A stretch of 38,800 nt of DNA. Origin: Myxococcota bacterium. GTDB taxonomy: Bacteria > Myxococcota_A > Polyangia > Polyangiales > JANWZI01. Both the position numbers and the translations under genes were made by a program. The stretch's first letter is position 1. Each line of letters begins with the position of its first letter. The notes beneath the pieces are model-generated. The model ran no database searches and was not told where the DNA came from. It saw only the letters and a program-made list of their open reading frames with translations. The stretch is taken from the NCBI GenBank assembly GCA_025054695.1, contig JANWZI010000031.1:1-38800 (forward strand), in the 5' to 3' direction. Positions 1-10,518 of the stretch are shown one piece after another.

Positions 1-2799
<2,799 letters not shown>

Positions 2800-2803
2800 G
2801 GAA

Positions 2804-2822
2804 GGCCGTGGACTCTACGGCC
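2804..2822 (-). promoter_or_regulatory. Hairpin immediately 5' of secA start
   Basis: A perfect 6-bp inverted repeat GGCCGT/ACGGCC with a 7-base loop ends 4 bases before the secA ATG, where a ribosome binding site would normally sit. No GGAGG-like site is visible nearby. It could limit secA translation, as 5' structure does in other bacteria, but the sequence shows only the inverted repeat; the role is inference. Confidence 0.35.
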
Positions 2823-2942
2823 GAGCGTCTCCCTCGGCAATCACACGCCGACCGCGGCCACCGGGACGCGCTCCGAGTCGCCGGCCCCCGTCGGCCCGCG
2901 GGTGCGTCCTGCGCACCGGGCCTGCGACGCCTCGCGCTCGCG

Positions 2943-3563
2943 CTACACGATCCGACGCCCCGTCGGACCCGCCAGGTCGCGCTGCGGTGGCGTGGTCCAC
3001 GAAATCCGCTCGGTCACGAAGTACGGCAGGCGCGAAGGAGGCGGTGGGCGGTGCAGGTCGACGCCGGGCTCCGGAGGCTCGGGACGCTCCGACTTGGCGA
3101 GCCCTTCGTAGTGGACGGGTCGCGCGACCACCACGGGCGCCGGGGCCGTCCGCACGACGAGCTCGGCCGTCGAGCCGAGCAACACGCGCTCGATACCGCG
3201 GCGACCATGGGTCCCGACGACGATCCAGTCGGCCTCGTAGTCGACAGCCACCTGCACGATCTGCTCCGAAGGCACGCCGAGCCGCACGTGGCAGGAGACC
3301 TGCACGGGCGGACGCGCCGGGTGACGCGCACCGGCCTCACGGACGCGAGACCAGAGCCGGTCGGGAATCGTCGCCAGCAGGTGCTCGATGCGCGAAAGCC
3401 GCGTGCCCGCGTCGGTGACCGCGATCTCTTGATCGGTCACGACGTGGACGACGTGCAGGTGGGCATCGGGCTCGTGCCGAACGAGATCGAGCGCCGCACC
3501 GAGGGCATGCATGCCCGTCTCCTCGAGATCGTCGGCCGCGACGACGCACAGCGGTCGGTCCAT
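2943..3563 (-). CDS. Universal stress protein (UspA family, ATP-binding type)
   Basis: A 206-residue single-domain cytoplasmic USP. The ATP-binding signature G-2x-G-9x-G-S is complete at residues 117-131 ([15 protein letters not shown]), so it should bind ATP, unlike the UspA subgroup. The fold begins with the hydrophobic first strand LCVVAADD. A 50-residue tail rich in Pro and Glu follows the usual C-terminus and is not typical. ATG 3563 is preceded by GGAGG at 7 bases, which fixes the start, although the frame remains open far upstream because the repeat array at 3731-4005 has no stops in this frame. A small palindrome, GGGTTGCAAACCC (3584-3596), lies in its leader and might be an operator. 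The specific stress it serves cannot be told. Confidence 0.9.
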   Translation of the reverse strand: MDRPLCVVAADDLEETGMHALGAALDLVRHEPDAHLHVVHVVTDQEIAVTDAGTRLSRIEHLLATIPDRLWSRVREAGARHPARPPVQVSCHVRLGVPSEQIVQVAVDYEADWIVVGTHGRRGIERVLLGSTAELVVRTAPAPVVVARPVHYEGLAKSERPEPPEPGVDLHRPPPPSRLPYFVTERISWTTPPQRDLAGPTGRRIV

Positions 3564-3730
3564 GTTCGTTCCTCCGCTGCGCAGGGTTGCAAACCCCGGA
3601 CCGAAACGCGAGCCGAAATGTTGGGGCCTCGTTGGCGAAGAAACCGGCGCCGAGCAGTCCGCCACGACGCAGCCCATGCGCGGGCGAGGGTCGTGCCGCG
3701 CGAAGTTTTCACGCGTGCCGCAAAACGGTG

Positions 3731-4005
3731 CGAGTCCGTGACCGAGTCCGAGTCGGTGACCGAGCCCGCGTACGAGTCCGAATCGGAGTCCGAGCCCGAG
3801 CGCGAGACAGAGTCCGAGTCCAAGCCCGAGCCCGAATCCGAGTCGATGTCCGAATCCGAGCCCGAGTCGGTGACCGAGCCCGCGTACGAGTCCGAGTCGG
3901 AGTCGGAGTCGGAGTCGGAGTCCGAGCCCGAATCCGAGTCGATGTCCGAGTCCGTGACCGAGTCCGTGACCGAGTCCGAGTCCGAGCCCGAGTCGTCGAC
4001 CGAAC
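3731..4005 (+). repeat. Degenerate 6-bp tandem array 1, about 46 units
   Basis: This fills most of the 508-base gap between the divergent USP gene and miaB. Units are mainly GAGTCC, GAGTCG, GAGCCC and GAATCC, with interspersed GTGACC, GTACGA and GATGTCC variants. Larger blocks are duplicated inside it: the block beginning GTGACCGAGCCCGCGTACG recurs at 3756 and 3870 (114 bp apart, 19 units), and CCCGAATCCGAGTCGATG recurs at 3831 and 3927 (96 bp, 16 units). Both offsets are multiples of 6. The gap must also hold promoters for both genes; 3564-3730 shows only the palindrome at 3584-3596. Confidence 0.95.
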
Positions 4006-4071
4006 CAAACGCCGAGGGAATCCTCGCCCGCCGTGCGAGGCGCGCGCGGCGGAGCTAGGCTCCACCCCGAC

Positions 4072-5484
4072 GTGCCCGGCCGGTTCCATGTCGAGACGTT
4101 CGGCTGCCAGATGAACGTGCACGACTCGCATCGGATCGAGGAACACCTCGAGGCCGATGGCTGGCAACGCACCGACGACGTGGCGCACGCCGACCTCGTC
4201 GTCGTCAACACCTGCTCCGTGCGCGAGAAGGCCGAGCACAAGCTGCACTCGCGTCTCGGCGCCCTGCGTGCGCTGCGTGCCGACGGCCGCCGGCTGGTGC
4301 TCGCCGTGACGGGCTGCGTCGCCCAGCGCGAGGGCGCGGACCTGCTGCGTCGCGCGCCGTTCGTGGACGTCGTGCTCGGTCCCGACAACCTCGCCGAGCT
4401 GCCGGCACGCGCCCGTGCCGCCCTGGAGGGCGCGCCCTCGTACGTCCACGCCGAATTCGACATCGCGTTCCCGCGCTTCCTGCGCGCCCGCCCGCGGCCC
4501 GGCGAGCCGACGGCGTACGTGACCGTCATGAAGGGATGCGACGAACGATGCACCTTCTGCGTCGTGCCGAGCACGCGTGGACCGCAGCGCGATCGCCCCT
4601 CGGACGACATCGTCGAGGAAGTCGGGCGGCTCGTCGATGCCGGATGCCGCGAGGTGACGCTGCTCGGGCAGACGGTCAACGCGTGGCGCGAGCCGGGAAG
4701 CTCGCCGGACGGCGACCGGGACTTCGCCTGGTTGCTGCGCCGCATCGCGAACGAGGTGCCTGCGCTGCGCAGGCTGCGCTACACGTCGCCGCATCCGCGT
4801 CATCTTTCGTCCGGGTTGTGCGCGGCCCACGGCGAGCTCGAGGTGCTGGCGGCACACGTGCATCTTCCCGTGCAGAGCGGCAGCGACCGGATCCTGCGGC
4901 GCATGAAGCGCCGGCACGACCGCGCCGACTATCTCGAACGGCTCCGCCGACTGCGCGAGGCGCGGCCGGGACTGACCGTCTCGACCGACTTCATCGTGGG
5001 CTTTCCGGGTGAGACCGAGGACGACTTCGCGCAAACCCTCGCGCTCGTCGACGAGGCGGGCTTCGTCGCGGCGTTCGCGTTCAAGTACTCCCCGCGCCCG
5101 GGGACGGCTGCGCCGCGGCTCGACGGCGCGGTCCCCGAGCCGGTGAAGGAAGAGCGGCTCGCCCGGCTGCTCGAGGCGGTCGAGCGTAGGCAGCGGGCGC
5201 ACCTGGCCTCGCTCGTCGGCACGCGTCAGCGGGTGCTGGTCGAAGGTCCGAGCAAGACGGACCCACGACGCGCCAGCGGGCGCACGCACCGCAACGAGAT
5301 CGTTCACGTGGAGCTCGAGGACGGCAGCTCCCCTCACGCCCTGGTGGGGCGCCTGATCGAGGTCCACGTCGAATCGGCCGGTGCGCACAGCCTGTTCGGT
5401 CGGCCCGTGGAGCGCGACGCGACGAGCGTGCCTCGCGAGACGCGGCGCGTGCGGTTGCCCCTCCTGCACGAGCCGGTGGCGTGA
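4072..5484 (+). CDS. miaB: tRNA-2-methylthio-N6-isopentenyladenosine synthase MiaB
   Basis: This radical-SAM methylthiotransferase adds the 2-methylthio group to i6A37 of tRNAs reading UNN codons. The N-terminal UPF0004 domain has its three cluster cysteines at C12 (FGCQMN), C48 (NTCSVRE) and C82 (TGCVAQ). The radical SAM motif CDERCTFC gives C156, C160 and C163. A TRAM domain that binds tRNA ends the protein. I chose GTG 4072 because the protein then starts 11 residues before the first Cys, as in family members; GTG 4033 is also in frame (483 residues), and neither has a good ribosome site. The 470-residue length is normal. The stop overlaps the next gene's GTG by 4 bases. Confidence 0.95.
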   Translation: MPGRFHVETFGCQMNVHDSHRIEEHLEADGWQRTDDVAHADLVVVNTCSVREKAEHKLHSRLGALRALRADGRRLVLAVTGCVAQREGADLLRRAPFVDVVLGPDNLAELPARARAALEGAPSYVHAEFDIAFPRFLRARPRPGEPTAYVTVMKGCDERCTFCVVPSTRGPQRDRPSDDIVEEVGRLVDAGCREVTLLGQTVNAWREPGSSPDGDRDFAWLLRRIANEVPALRRLRYTSPHPRHLSSGLCAAHGELEVLAAHVHLPVQSGSDRILRRMKRRHDRADYLERLRRLREARPGLTVSTDFIVGFPGETEDDFAQTLALVDEAGFVAAFAFKYSPRPGTAAPRLDGAVPEPVKEERLARLLEAVERRQRAHLASLVGTRQRVLVEGPSKTDPRRASGRTHRNEIVHVELEDGSSPHALVGRLIEVHVESAGAHSLFGRPVERDATSVPRETRRVRLPLLHEPVA

Positions 5485-5918
5485 GCCGCACGAACACGAA
5501 TCCGACCGGTCCTTCACGCGCGCTGCTGGGTTGGGCGCCGGCCCTCGCCTGCATGGCGCTCATCTGGGTGCTCTCGTCGATGTCGATGCCACCGCTCGTC
5601 CCGAGCGGGGGGCCGTGGACCGACAAGCTGCTGCACGCAGTCGAATACACGGTGCTCGGCGTGTTGACGGCCCACGGATCGAGTGCGACGTGGCCCGGAG
5701 CGGCGCGCTGGCGCCTCGCGATCTTCGGCACGGCCGTCGCCACCGGCTGGGGCCTGCTCGACGAGCTGCACCAGGCGTTCGTGCCGGGACGGATGTCGGA
5801 CTGGCGAGACCTCGCCGCCGATGCCGTCGGTGCGAGCGTGGGCGCGACCACACGCATCCTGCTCGGCGCGCGCCTGGCGCGCGGCCCCGCGCGGGTGCAG
5901 GGAGTGCAGAGGTCGTGA
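5481..5918 (+). CDS. VanZ-like family membrane protein
   Basis: A 145-residue integral membrane protein with about four hydrophobic segments. It carries the VanZ-like signature DELHQAFVPGRMSDWRDLAAD near residues 94-115 and the earlier DKLLHAVEY motif with its conserved His. VanZ itself gives low-level teicoplanin resistance, but most members of this widespread family have no known function and nothing here points to glycopeptides. It is translationally coupled at both ends: its GTG overlaps the miaB stop and its TGA overlaps the next GTG, each as GTGA. The three genes therefore form a tight operon. Confidence 0.88.
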   Translation: MSRTNTNPTGPSRALLGWAPALACMALIWVLSSMSMPPLVPSGGPWTDKLLHAVEYTVLGVLTAHGSSATWPGAARWRLAIFGTAVATGWGLLDELHQAFVPGRMSDWRDLAADAVGASVGATTRILLGARLARGPARVQGVQRS

Positions 5919-6469
5919 GCAGCCGATGGCCGTACCGGGGAATCTGGCCCCGCGTCGCCTCCGACGCCTTCGTCGCCCCCGGCGCCCATCTCGTCGGCGA
6001 CGTCGTCGTCGGCCCGCAGTGCAGCATCTGGTTCGGCGCGGTCCTCCGGGGCGACGTGATGCCGATTCGCGTCGGCGCCCGCACGTCGATTCAAGATAAC
6101 TGCGTGCTGCACGCGACGGGCGGCTGGGCCCCGACTCTCGTGGGAGAGGACTGCACGATCGGCCACGGCGCCATCCTGCACGGATGCTCCGTCGCCGACC
6201 GTGTGCTCGTCGGGATGGGAAGCATCGTGCTCGACGGCGCCGAGATCGGTCCGGACGTTCTGCTCGGAGCCGGATCGCTGGTGCCCCCCCGTGCGCGCAT
6301 TCCCGCCGGCGTGCTCGTCATGGGGCGTCCGGCGCGCGTCGTGCGGCCGCTGTCCGCCGAGGAGCTCGAGCGCATCCGCGAGGCGGCAACGCTCTACGTC
6401 GGCTACGGCGCCGAGTATCTCGAAGCGTTGCGCGGTCTCGAACCGCGGGGCGCGCAGGGGCGCGAATGA
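5915..6469 (+). CDS. Gamma-carbonic anhydrase family protein (YrdA/PaaY-like)
   Basis: A 184-residue left-handed beta-helix protein built from hexapeptide repeats such as [15 protein letters not shown] and IGHGAILHG. The three zinc-ligand histidines of the family are present at H66 (LHATGG), H84 and H89 (IGHGAILHG). Such proteins form trimers with metal at the subunit interface. Close bacterial relatives (YrdA, PaaY, CaiE) are often inactive as carbonic anhydrases or act as thioesterases, so the substrate is open. The GTG start overlaps the VanZ-like stop. The helical C-terminus [20 protein letters not shown] is typical of the YrdA group. It is the last gene of the miaB operon, and repeat array 2 begins 64 bases after the stop. 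Confidence 0.93.
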   Translation: MSSRWPYRGIWPRVASDAFVAPGAHLVGDVVVGPQCSIWFGAVLRGDVMPIRVGARTSIQDNCVLHATGGWAPTLVGEDCTIGHGAILHGCSVADRVLVGMGSIVLDGAEIGPDVLLGAGSLVPPRARIPAGVLVMGRPARVVRPLSAEELERIREAATLYVGYGAEYLEALRGLEPRGAQGRE

Positions 6470-6532
6470 AGCCGCGGTCGCGAGACGAGGCGAGCCAGAG
6501 CAATCCTCCCTGCGACGCCGCATTCGCGTAGC

Positions 6533-6749
6533 AGTCGGAGTCCGACTCCGAATCCGAGTCCGAGACCGAGTCGGAGACCGAGACCGAGGCCGAGCCAGAG
6601 ATCAAGGCCGAGTCGGAGCCAGAGTCCGAATCCGAGGCCGAGCCCGAGACCGAGGCCGAGTCCGAGGCCGAGACCGAGTCCGAGACTGAGTCGGAGACCG
6701 AGCCGGAGTCTAAGACCGAGTCGGAGACCGAGACCGAGGCCGAGCCCGA
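6533..6749 (+). repeat. Degenerate 6-bp tandem array 2, about 36 units
   Basis: This lies in the 313-base gap between two converging operons (miaB operon and xerD). Units are GAGTCC, GAGACC, GAGGCC, GAGTCG and GAGCCC, with occasional AGAATC-type drift. A 26-base block beginning TCGGAGACCGAGACCGAGG occurs at 6571 and again at 6721, 150 bp (25 units) apart. No stem followed by a T-tract is seen, so neither operon has a recognisable intrinsic terminator here. The remaining bases of the gap hold nothing else I can identify. Confidence 0.95.
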
Positions 6750-6782
6750 CCTCGACCGCCGACTTGGGAGCCGCACGCGTCC

Positions 6783-7691
6783 TCAGCCGCGCGGATGGTG
6801 CCGCGCGACGGTCTCGGCGAGGCGGTCGGACGCGACGTGCGTGTAGACCTGTGTCGTCGCGATGTCCGCGTGACCCAGCAACGTCTGCACGACGCGCAGG
6901 TCCGCTCCGCCCGACAGCAGGTGCGTCGCGAAACAGTGCCGCAGCACGTGCGGCGAGACGACGCGCGCGATGCCCGCCGCCCGCGCGTACTTCCGCACGA
7001 TGGCAAAGAATCCCTGTCGGGTCATCGGTCGTCGCCGCTCCGTGACGAACAGCGCGTCGGACCCGTGCGGCGCCCAACGGCGCCGCGGCCCCTCGAGCCA
7101 CGCGGCGAGCATCGAACGCGCGGGCGCCCCGATGGGCACGATGCGCCGCCGCCCCCCCTTGCCGCGCACCGAGACGAAGCCCGTCTCCAGATCGACATCG
7201 CCGGTCCGCAGCCCGACCAACTCGGAGACGCGCAACCCGGCGGCGTAGGCGAGGTGGAGCATCGTTGCGTCGCGCAGCCCTCGCGGTTGCGCGCGGTCGG
7301 GGGCCTGGAGCAACGCGAGCACCTGATCGTGCGAGAGCACCCGCGGCAACCGTCGCCCGATCCGGGGCGATTCGAGCGCCTCGGTCGGATCGCGCTCGAC
7401 GAGCCGCTCGGCCAGCAGCCAGCGATACCATCCGCGAATCGCCGACAAATGGCGGGCCTGGCTCCTCGCGGCGAGCCCGGCCCGGGAAAGCGCGACGAAG
7501 TGACCGGCCACGGTCGCCGCGTCGGCATCGACCACGCGACGTTGGGCGCGCCGGCAGTGATTCAGGAAGCGCCGTGCATCGCGCGCGTACGCTTCGAGGG
7601 TGCGCGCGCCGACCCCGCGCTCGACGCGCAGGTGAACGAGCCAGCGGTCGAGCAGACGTGCGTCCGGATCCGGCTCGCGCGTACCCGTCAC
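6783..7691 (-). CDS. xerD: Tyrosine recombinase XerD/XerC
   Basis: A 302-residue site-specific recombinase of the type that resolves chromosome dimers at dif. An N-terminal SAM-like core-binding domain (about residues 10-100) is followed by the catalytic domain. All catalytic residues are visible: R154 (AGLRVSEL), K178 (RGKGG), H248 and R251 (HVLRH), H274 (LLGHADI) and nucleophile Y283 (QVYTHV). Whether it is XerC or XerD cannot be settled without comparison; the sequence reads more like XerD. The GTG start overlaps the stop of the EnvC-like gene by 4 bases, so translation is coupled to a divisome operon. It is the last gene of ftsE-ftsX-envC-xerD. Confidence 0.93.
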   Translation of the reverse strand: MTGTREPDPDARLLDRWLVHLRVERGVGARTLEAYARDARRFLNHCRRAQRRVVDADAATVAGHFVALSRAGLAARSQARHLSAIRGWYRWLLAERLVERDPTEALESPRIGRRLPRVLSHDQVLALLQAPDRAQPRGLRDATMLHLAYAAGLRVSELVGLRTGDVDLETGFVSVRGKGGRRRIVPIGAPARSMLAAWLEGPRRRWAPHGSDALFVTERRRPMTRQGFFAIVRKYARAAGIARVVSPHVLRHCFATHLLSGGADLRVVQTLLGHADIATTQVYTHVASDRLAETVARHHPRG

Positions 7692-8659
7692 GGCGTGGGA
7701 GCGAGCCAGCCGCGCACGTCCAGCGGACGGCTGCCGCGCCGCAGCTCGAAGCGCAATGGAGCGCTGCCCACACGCCCCAAACGCGCACCGCGTGCGATCT
7801 CGTCGCCGGCGAGCACGGCGAGGTCCTCCAGGCCCGCGTATACGCTGAACCATCCTCCTCCGTGATCGAGCACGACCAGCCGCCCCAGCTCCCCGTGCAC
7901 GTCTGCGACCGCGACCCGACCGTCGGCAACGGCGCGAACGCCGGATCCCGCCGCAGCGCGCACGAGCAGCCCTTCGGCGTCGTCCCGGATTTCGGTCGGC
8001 CGGTCGACGGGCAGCTCGAGCCGTCCTCGTAGTGCTCCGAACGAGCTCCCGACCGCGTGCGTCTCGCGCACCGCGAGCCGGCCCCATCCGACCGCACCGC
8101 CCGGCAGCACCAGCTCGTCGGGCCACGGGGCATCCGCGACGACGGTCTCGAATGCGCGATCGACGGAGTGCGCGAGCACGCTGGCCCGACGTGACTCGAG
8201 GGCCTGAAGTCGCGCGCGTTCGTCCTCGAGCGCGGCCGCTCGCCGCCGCCGTTCGACCTCGAGGAACGCCCGGCGGCGCTCATCGTCGAGCCAGCCCTCC
8301 ACCTCGCGGCGTGTCTGCGCCCGCATGCGCTGCATGGCCGCGACGTAGCCCGCCAGGGCATCCGGTCGGCTCGCCCAGGGCCAGCCTCCTCGGTGCCACG
8401 CCCGCAACAGCGCGCGAATCCTCCGAGCGAGGCGCGCGCGCGTCGCTTCCGCCCGCCGAACGAGCACGCCGTGCTCCGCCTCCAGACGATCGACCTCCTC
8501 GGACAGCTCGTCGATCCGCGCGCGGCTCGCCTCGATGCGCTCCGTGATCGCGCCCACCGCGTCCGGGATCGTCGAGGACGGCTGGGCGGCGGCGACGGAG
8601 CCGGTGGCCACGCCCCCCGCGAGCGCCGACAAGACCACCACGAACGCCCGGTGTCGCAC
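7688..8659 (-). CDS. EnvC-like murein hydrolase activator (degenerate M23/LytM)
   Basis: A 323-residue secreted protein. A signal peptide covers about residues 1-25 (ending VAAAQ), a long Arg/Glu/Ala-rich coiled coil about 35-180, and a LytM/M23 fold about 215-318. The fold has GRVAVADVHGELGRLVVLDH and GWFSVYAGL, but the zinc ligands are lost: the usual HLHFE is APLRFEL, and the earlier HxxxD is absent. E. coli EnvC has the same layout and the same loss; it activates amidases instead of cutting peptidoglycan, under control of FtsEX. The gene follows ftsX after 3 bases, which fits that role well. The start is GTG 8659. The coiled coil is shorter than in E. coli EnvC. Confidence 0.9.
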   Translation of the reverse strand: MRHRAFVVVLSALAGGVATGSVAAAQPSSTIPDAVGAITERIEASRARIDELSEEVDRLEAEHGVLVRRAEATRARLARRIRALLRAWHRGGWPWASRPDALAGYVAAMQRMRAQTRREVEGWLDDERRRAFLEVERRRRAAALEDERARLQALESRRASVLAHSVDRAFETVVADAPWPDELVLPGGAVGWGRLAVRETHAVGSSFGALRGRLELPVDRPTEIRDDAEGLLVRAAAGSGVRAVADGRVAVADVHGELGRLVVLDHGGGWFSVYAGLEDLAVLAGDEIARGARLGRVGSAPLRFELRRGSRPLDVRGWLAPTP

Positions 8660-8662
8660 CGC

Positions 8663-9544
8663 TCAGACCGTCAAGTAACGCCGCAGCGAGACCGCACTCC
8701 CGACGGCTCCCGCGAGCGCGGCCCCTGCCCACATGGCCACCAGCATCCACGGCGCCAGGAACGCCGTCCGACCACCGGTCAACGCACCCACCGTCGCGTC
8801 GAGGGCGTCGCGGCCGAGCACGTACAGACCGGCGAGCAGGGCCGTCGCGAGGGCCGCAGCCACGACACCCTGGACGGCTCCCTCGACGAGGAACGGCCCG
8901 CGCACGAAGCCATCCGTCGCGCCGCACAGCTTCATCACCTCGATCTCCGCCCGACGTCCGGCGACGGTCAGTCGGATCGTGCCTCCGACGACCGCCAGCA
9001 CGCTCAGCAGCACCAGCAGCGCGAGGCCCCCGACGACGATCCGACCGCCGAGAACGATCCGGTCGAACCCGCCGAGCCACCCCTCGTACGTCTCGACGCC
9101 CTCGACCACCGGAAATCGACCGATCCGTTCCGCGAGCGCCCGGATCCGCTCTCGATCGATCCCCGGGACGAGCGTCACCTCGAGCGAGGCGGGAAACAGA
9201 TCCGCGGGCAGCGCCTCGAGCCCCTCTCCCAGAGCGCTGTCGGCGAGGAAGGCGTCTCGCAGCTCGGCCGCCGTCCGGGGTCGAACCGAGCGAACTTCCA
9301 CGAGCTCCGCGAGAGCCGCGCGCAACTCGCGTGCCGGCGTCGTATCGGGCGACTCGCGGAGCAGGACCGTGAGTCGCCGCGGACCTGCGAACCGGTCGTG
9401 CAGAGCCGCGAGGTTCTCCAGGCCCCACAAGGCCGCACCCAGACAGACGAAGGCCACGGTGAGGCACGCCACGGCGACCAGGTACAGGCGAAGATCGCCC
9501 CGCAAGCCGCGCCGGGCGCGCGCGACGATGGCGCGCAGCTTCAC
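8663..9544 (-). CDS. ftsX: Cell division protein FtsX
   Basis: A 293-residue inner-membrane permease-like subunit of the FtsEX complex, which passes ATP-driven conformational change to periplasmic amidase activators during division. It has TM1 at about residues 20-45, a periplasmic domain of about 110 residues with the FtsX fold, then three TM segments near 175-200, 220-245 and 265-285. The cytoplasmic RAEIEVMKLCGATDGFVRGP is the family's most conserved stretch. GTG 9544 overlaps the ftsE stop by 4 bases, and the EnvC-like partner follows after 3 bases, so all three components of the system are made together. Confidence 0.94.
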   Translation of the reverse strand: MKLRAIVARARRGLRGDLRLYLVAVACLTVAFVCLGAALWGLENLAALHDRFAGPRRLTVLLRESPDTTPARELRAALAELVEVRSVRPRTAAELRDAFLADSALGEGLEALPADLFPASLEVTLVPGIDRERIRALAERIGRFPVVEGVETYEGWLGGFDRIVLGGRIVVGGLALLVLLSVLAVVGGTIRLTVAGRRAEIEVMKLCGATDGFVRGPFLVEGAVQGVVAAALATALLAGLYVLGRDALDATVGALTGGRTAFLAPWMLVAMWAGAALAGAVGSAVSLRRYLTV

Positions 9545-10380
9545 GCCGCACCTCCGACCACGCGCAGTCGTTCGTGCCAGCCACGCAGCCCGCGCCGTGC
9601 CTCGACCAGGCGCCCCTCCTCGAGACAGACGACGCGATGGTCGCGCGAGGCGATGAGCGAATGGTCGTGCGTCGCGAACAGAACCGTCGTGCCCGTCGCG
9701 TGGATCTCCTCGAACAACGTGAGCACGTCGACGGCGAGGGCGGGATCGAGATTGCCGGTCGGCTCATCGGCCAGGATGAGCGCCGGCTCGGTCACGATGG
9801 CGCGCGCCACCGCCACGCGCTGCTGCTCCCCGCCCGACAGCACGCCCGTGCGCTCGCCGCCGCGCCCCGCGAGCCCCACCCGCTCGAGCGCCTCGGCGAC
9901 GCGCGCGCGGACCAGACGCCGCGGCATCGCGAGGATCTCCAGCGCGATGGCCACGTTCTCGAACACCGTCCAGTGCGGCACCACCTTGAAGTCCTGGAAC
10001 ACGATGCCGAGGTTTCGCCGCAGGAACGGAATGGACGTCTCGGTCAACCGCGCGACGTCGCGGCCGCAGAACAGGATGCGGCCGTCGTCCGGTGTCTGCC
10101 GCCGATAGATGAGCTGCAGCAGCGTACTCTTGCCCGAGCCGCTGGGGCCGGTGATGAAAACGAACTCTCCTCGCTCGACGACGAGGTTGGCCCCCCGGAG
10201 CACGGGACGGTCCGGCCGGAACACCTTATGGACGTCCTCGAGCACGAGCAGCGGCCGACTGCCGGCTGTCGCCTCGGCACGTGCCCCCGCGCGGAAGAAT
10301 GGGAAGGGGCGGGACGAGGGACGCGCCGATTCGGAACGCTCCACGCCTCGACGGGTATCGGAAAGCTGCGTCGCGGGCAA
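9541..10380 (-). CDS. ftsE: Cell division ATP-binding protein FtsE
   Basis: The 279-residue ABC ATPase subunit of FtsEX. Walker A GPSGSGKST is at residues 78-86, the Q-loop at IVFQDFKVVPHWTVFENV, signature LSGGEQQR at 181-188, Walker B LILADEP at 201-207, and the switch His in ATHDH. FtsE proteins usually begin close to the residues LLVLEDVHKVF, so there is an extra N-terminus of about 42 residues rich in Ser, Arg and Phe. The TTG start at 10380 is well supported because GGGAGG stands 8 bases upstream (10389-10394), so the extension is probably translated. It is the first gene of the operon. Confidence 0.94.
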   Translation of the reverse strand: MPATQLSDTRRGVERSESARPSSRPFPFFRAGARAEATAGSRPLLVLEDVHKVFRPDRPVLRGANLVVERGEFVFITGPSGSGKSTLLQLIYRRQTPDDGRILFCGRDVARLTETSIPFLRRNLGIVFQDFKVVPHWTVFENVAIALEILAMPRRLVRARVAEALERVGLAGRGGERTGVLSGGEQQRVAVARAIVTEPALILADEPTGNLDPALAVDVLTLFEEIHATGTTVLFATHDHSLIASRDHRVVCLEEGRLVEARRGLRGWHERLRVVGGAA

Positions 10381-10388
10381 AAAAACGA

Positions 10389-10394
10389 CCTCCC
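10389..10394 (-). promoter_or_regulatory. Shine-Dalgarno GGGAGG deciding the TTG start of ftsE
   Basis: GGGAGG on the minus strand sits 8 bases before TTG 10380. It is the only strong ribosome site near the gene and selects a start giving an N-terminus about 42 residues longer than usual for FtsE. The rest of the gap to 10518 holds no gene; it should contain the ftsE promoter, but no convincing -35/-10 pair was seen. Confidence 0.7.
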
Positions 10395-10518
10395 TGGCCG
10401 CTGTCGGCGTCGAATCGGCCCCGCCGCATTCGGCCGCCGCGCATCGCGTGCGACAGGCCCCCGACCGGAGCCAACGGCCGGATCGACGACGGGCCGCGAT
10501 ACGATGATGCGCTTCGAG

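Noticed and set aside
3584-3596. Operator palindrome GGGTTGCAAACCC upstream of USP
   Set aside because: A 5-bp stem with a 3-base centre is too short, and it is single-copy, so it is not claimed as a site; mentioned only in the USP entry.
3731-4005. CRISPR array
   Set aside because: Units are 6 bp with no spacers, and no cas genes are present.
6466-6531. Small ORF of 21 codons with an ATGA overlap to the gamma-carbonic-anhydrase-family gene
   Set aside because: The overlap is suggestive, but the peptide has no recognisable feature and such short frames arise by chance; it ends right at array 2.
6533-6749. Arrays as protein-coding ES-, RV- or GL-repeat genes
   Set aside because: They lack stops in every frame simply because of the hexamer, have no start with a ribosome site, and show substitutions in all codon positions with no sign of a kept frame.
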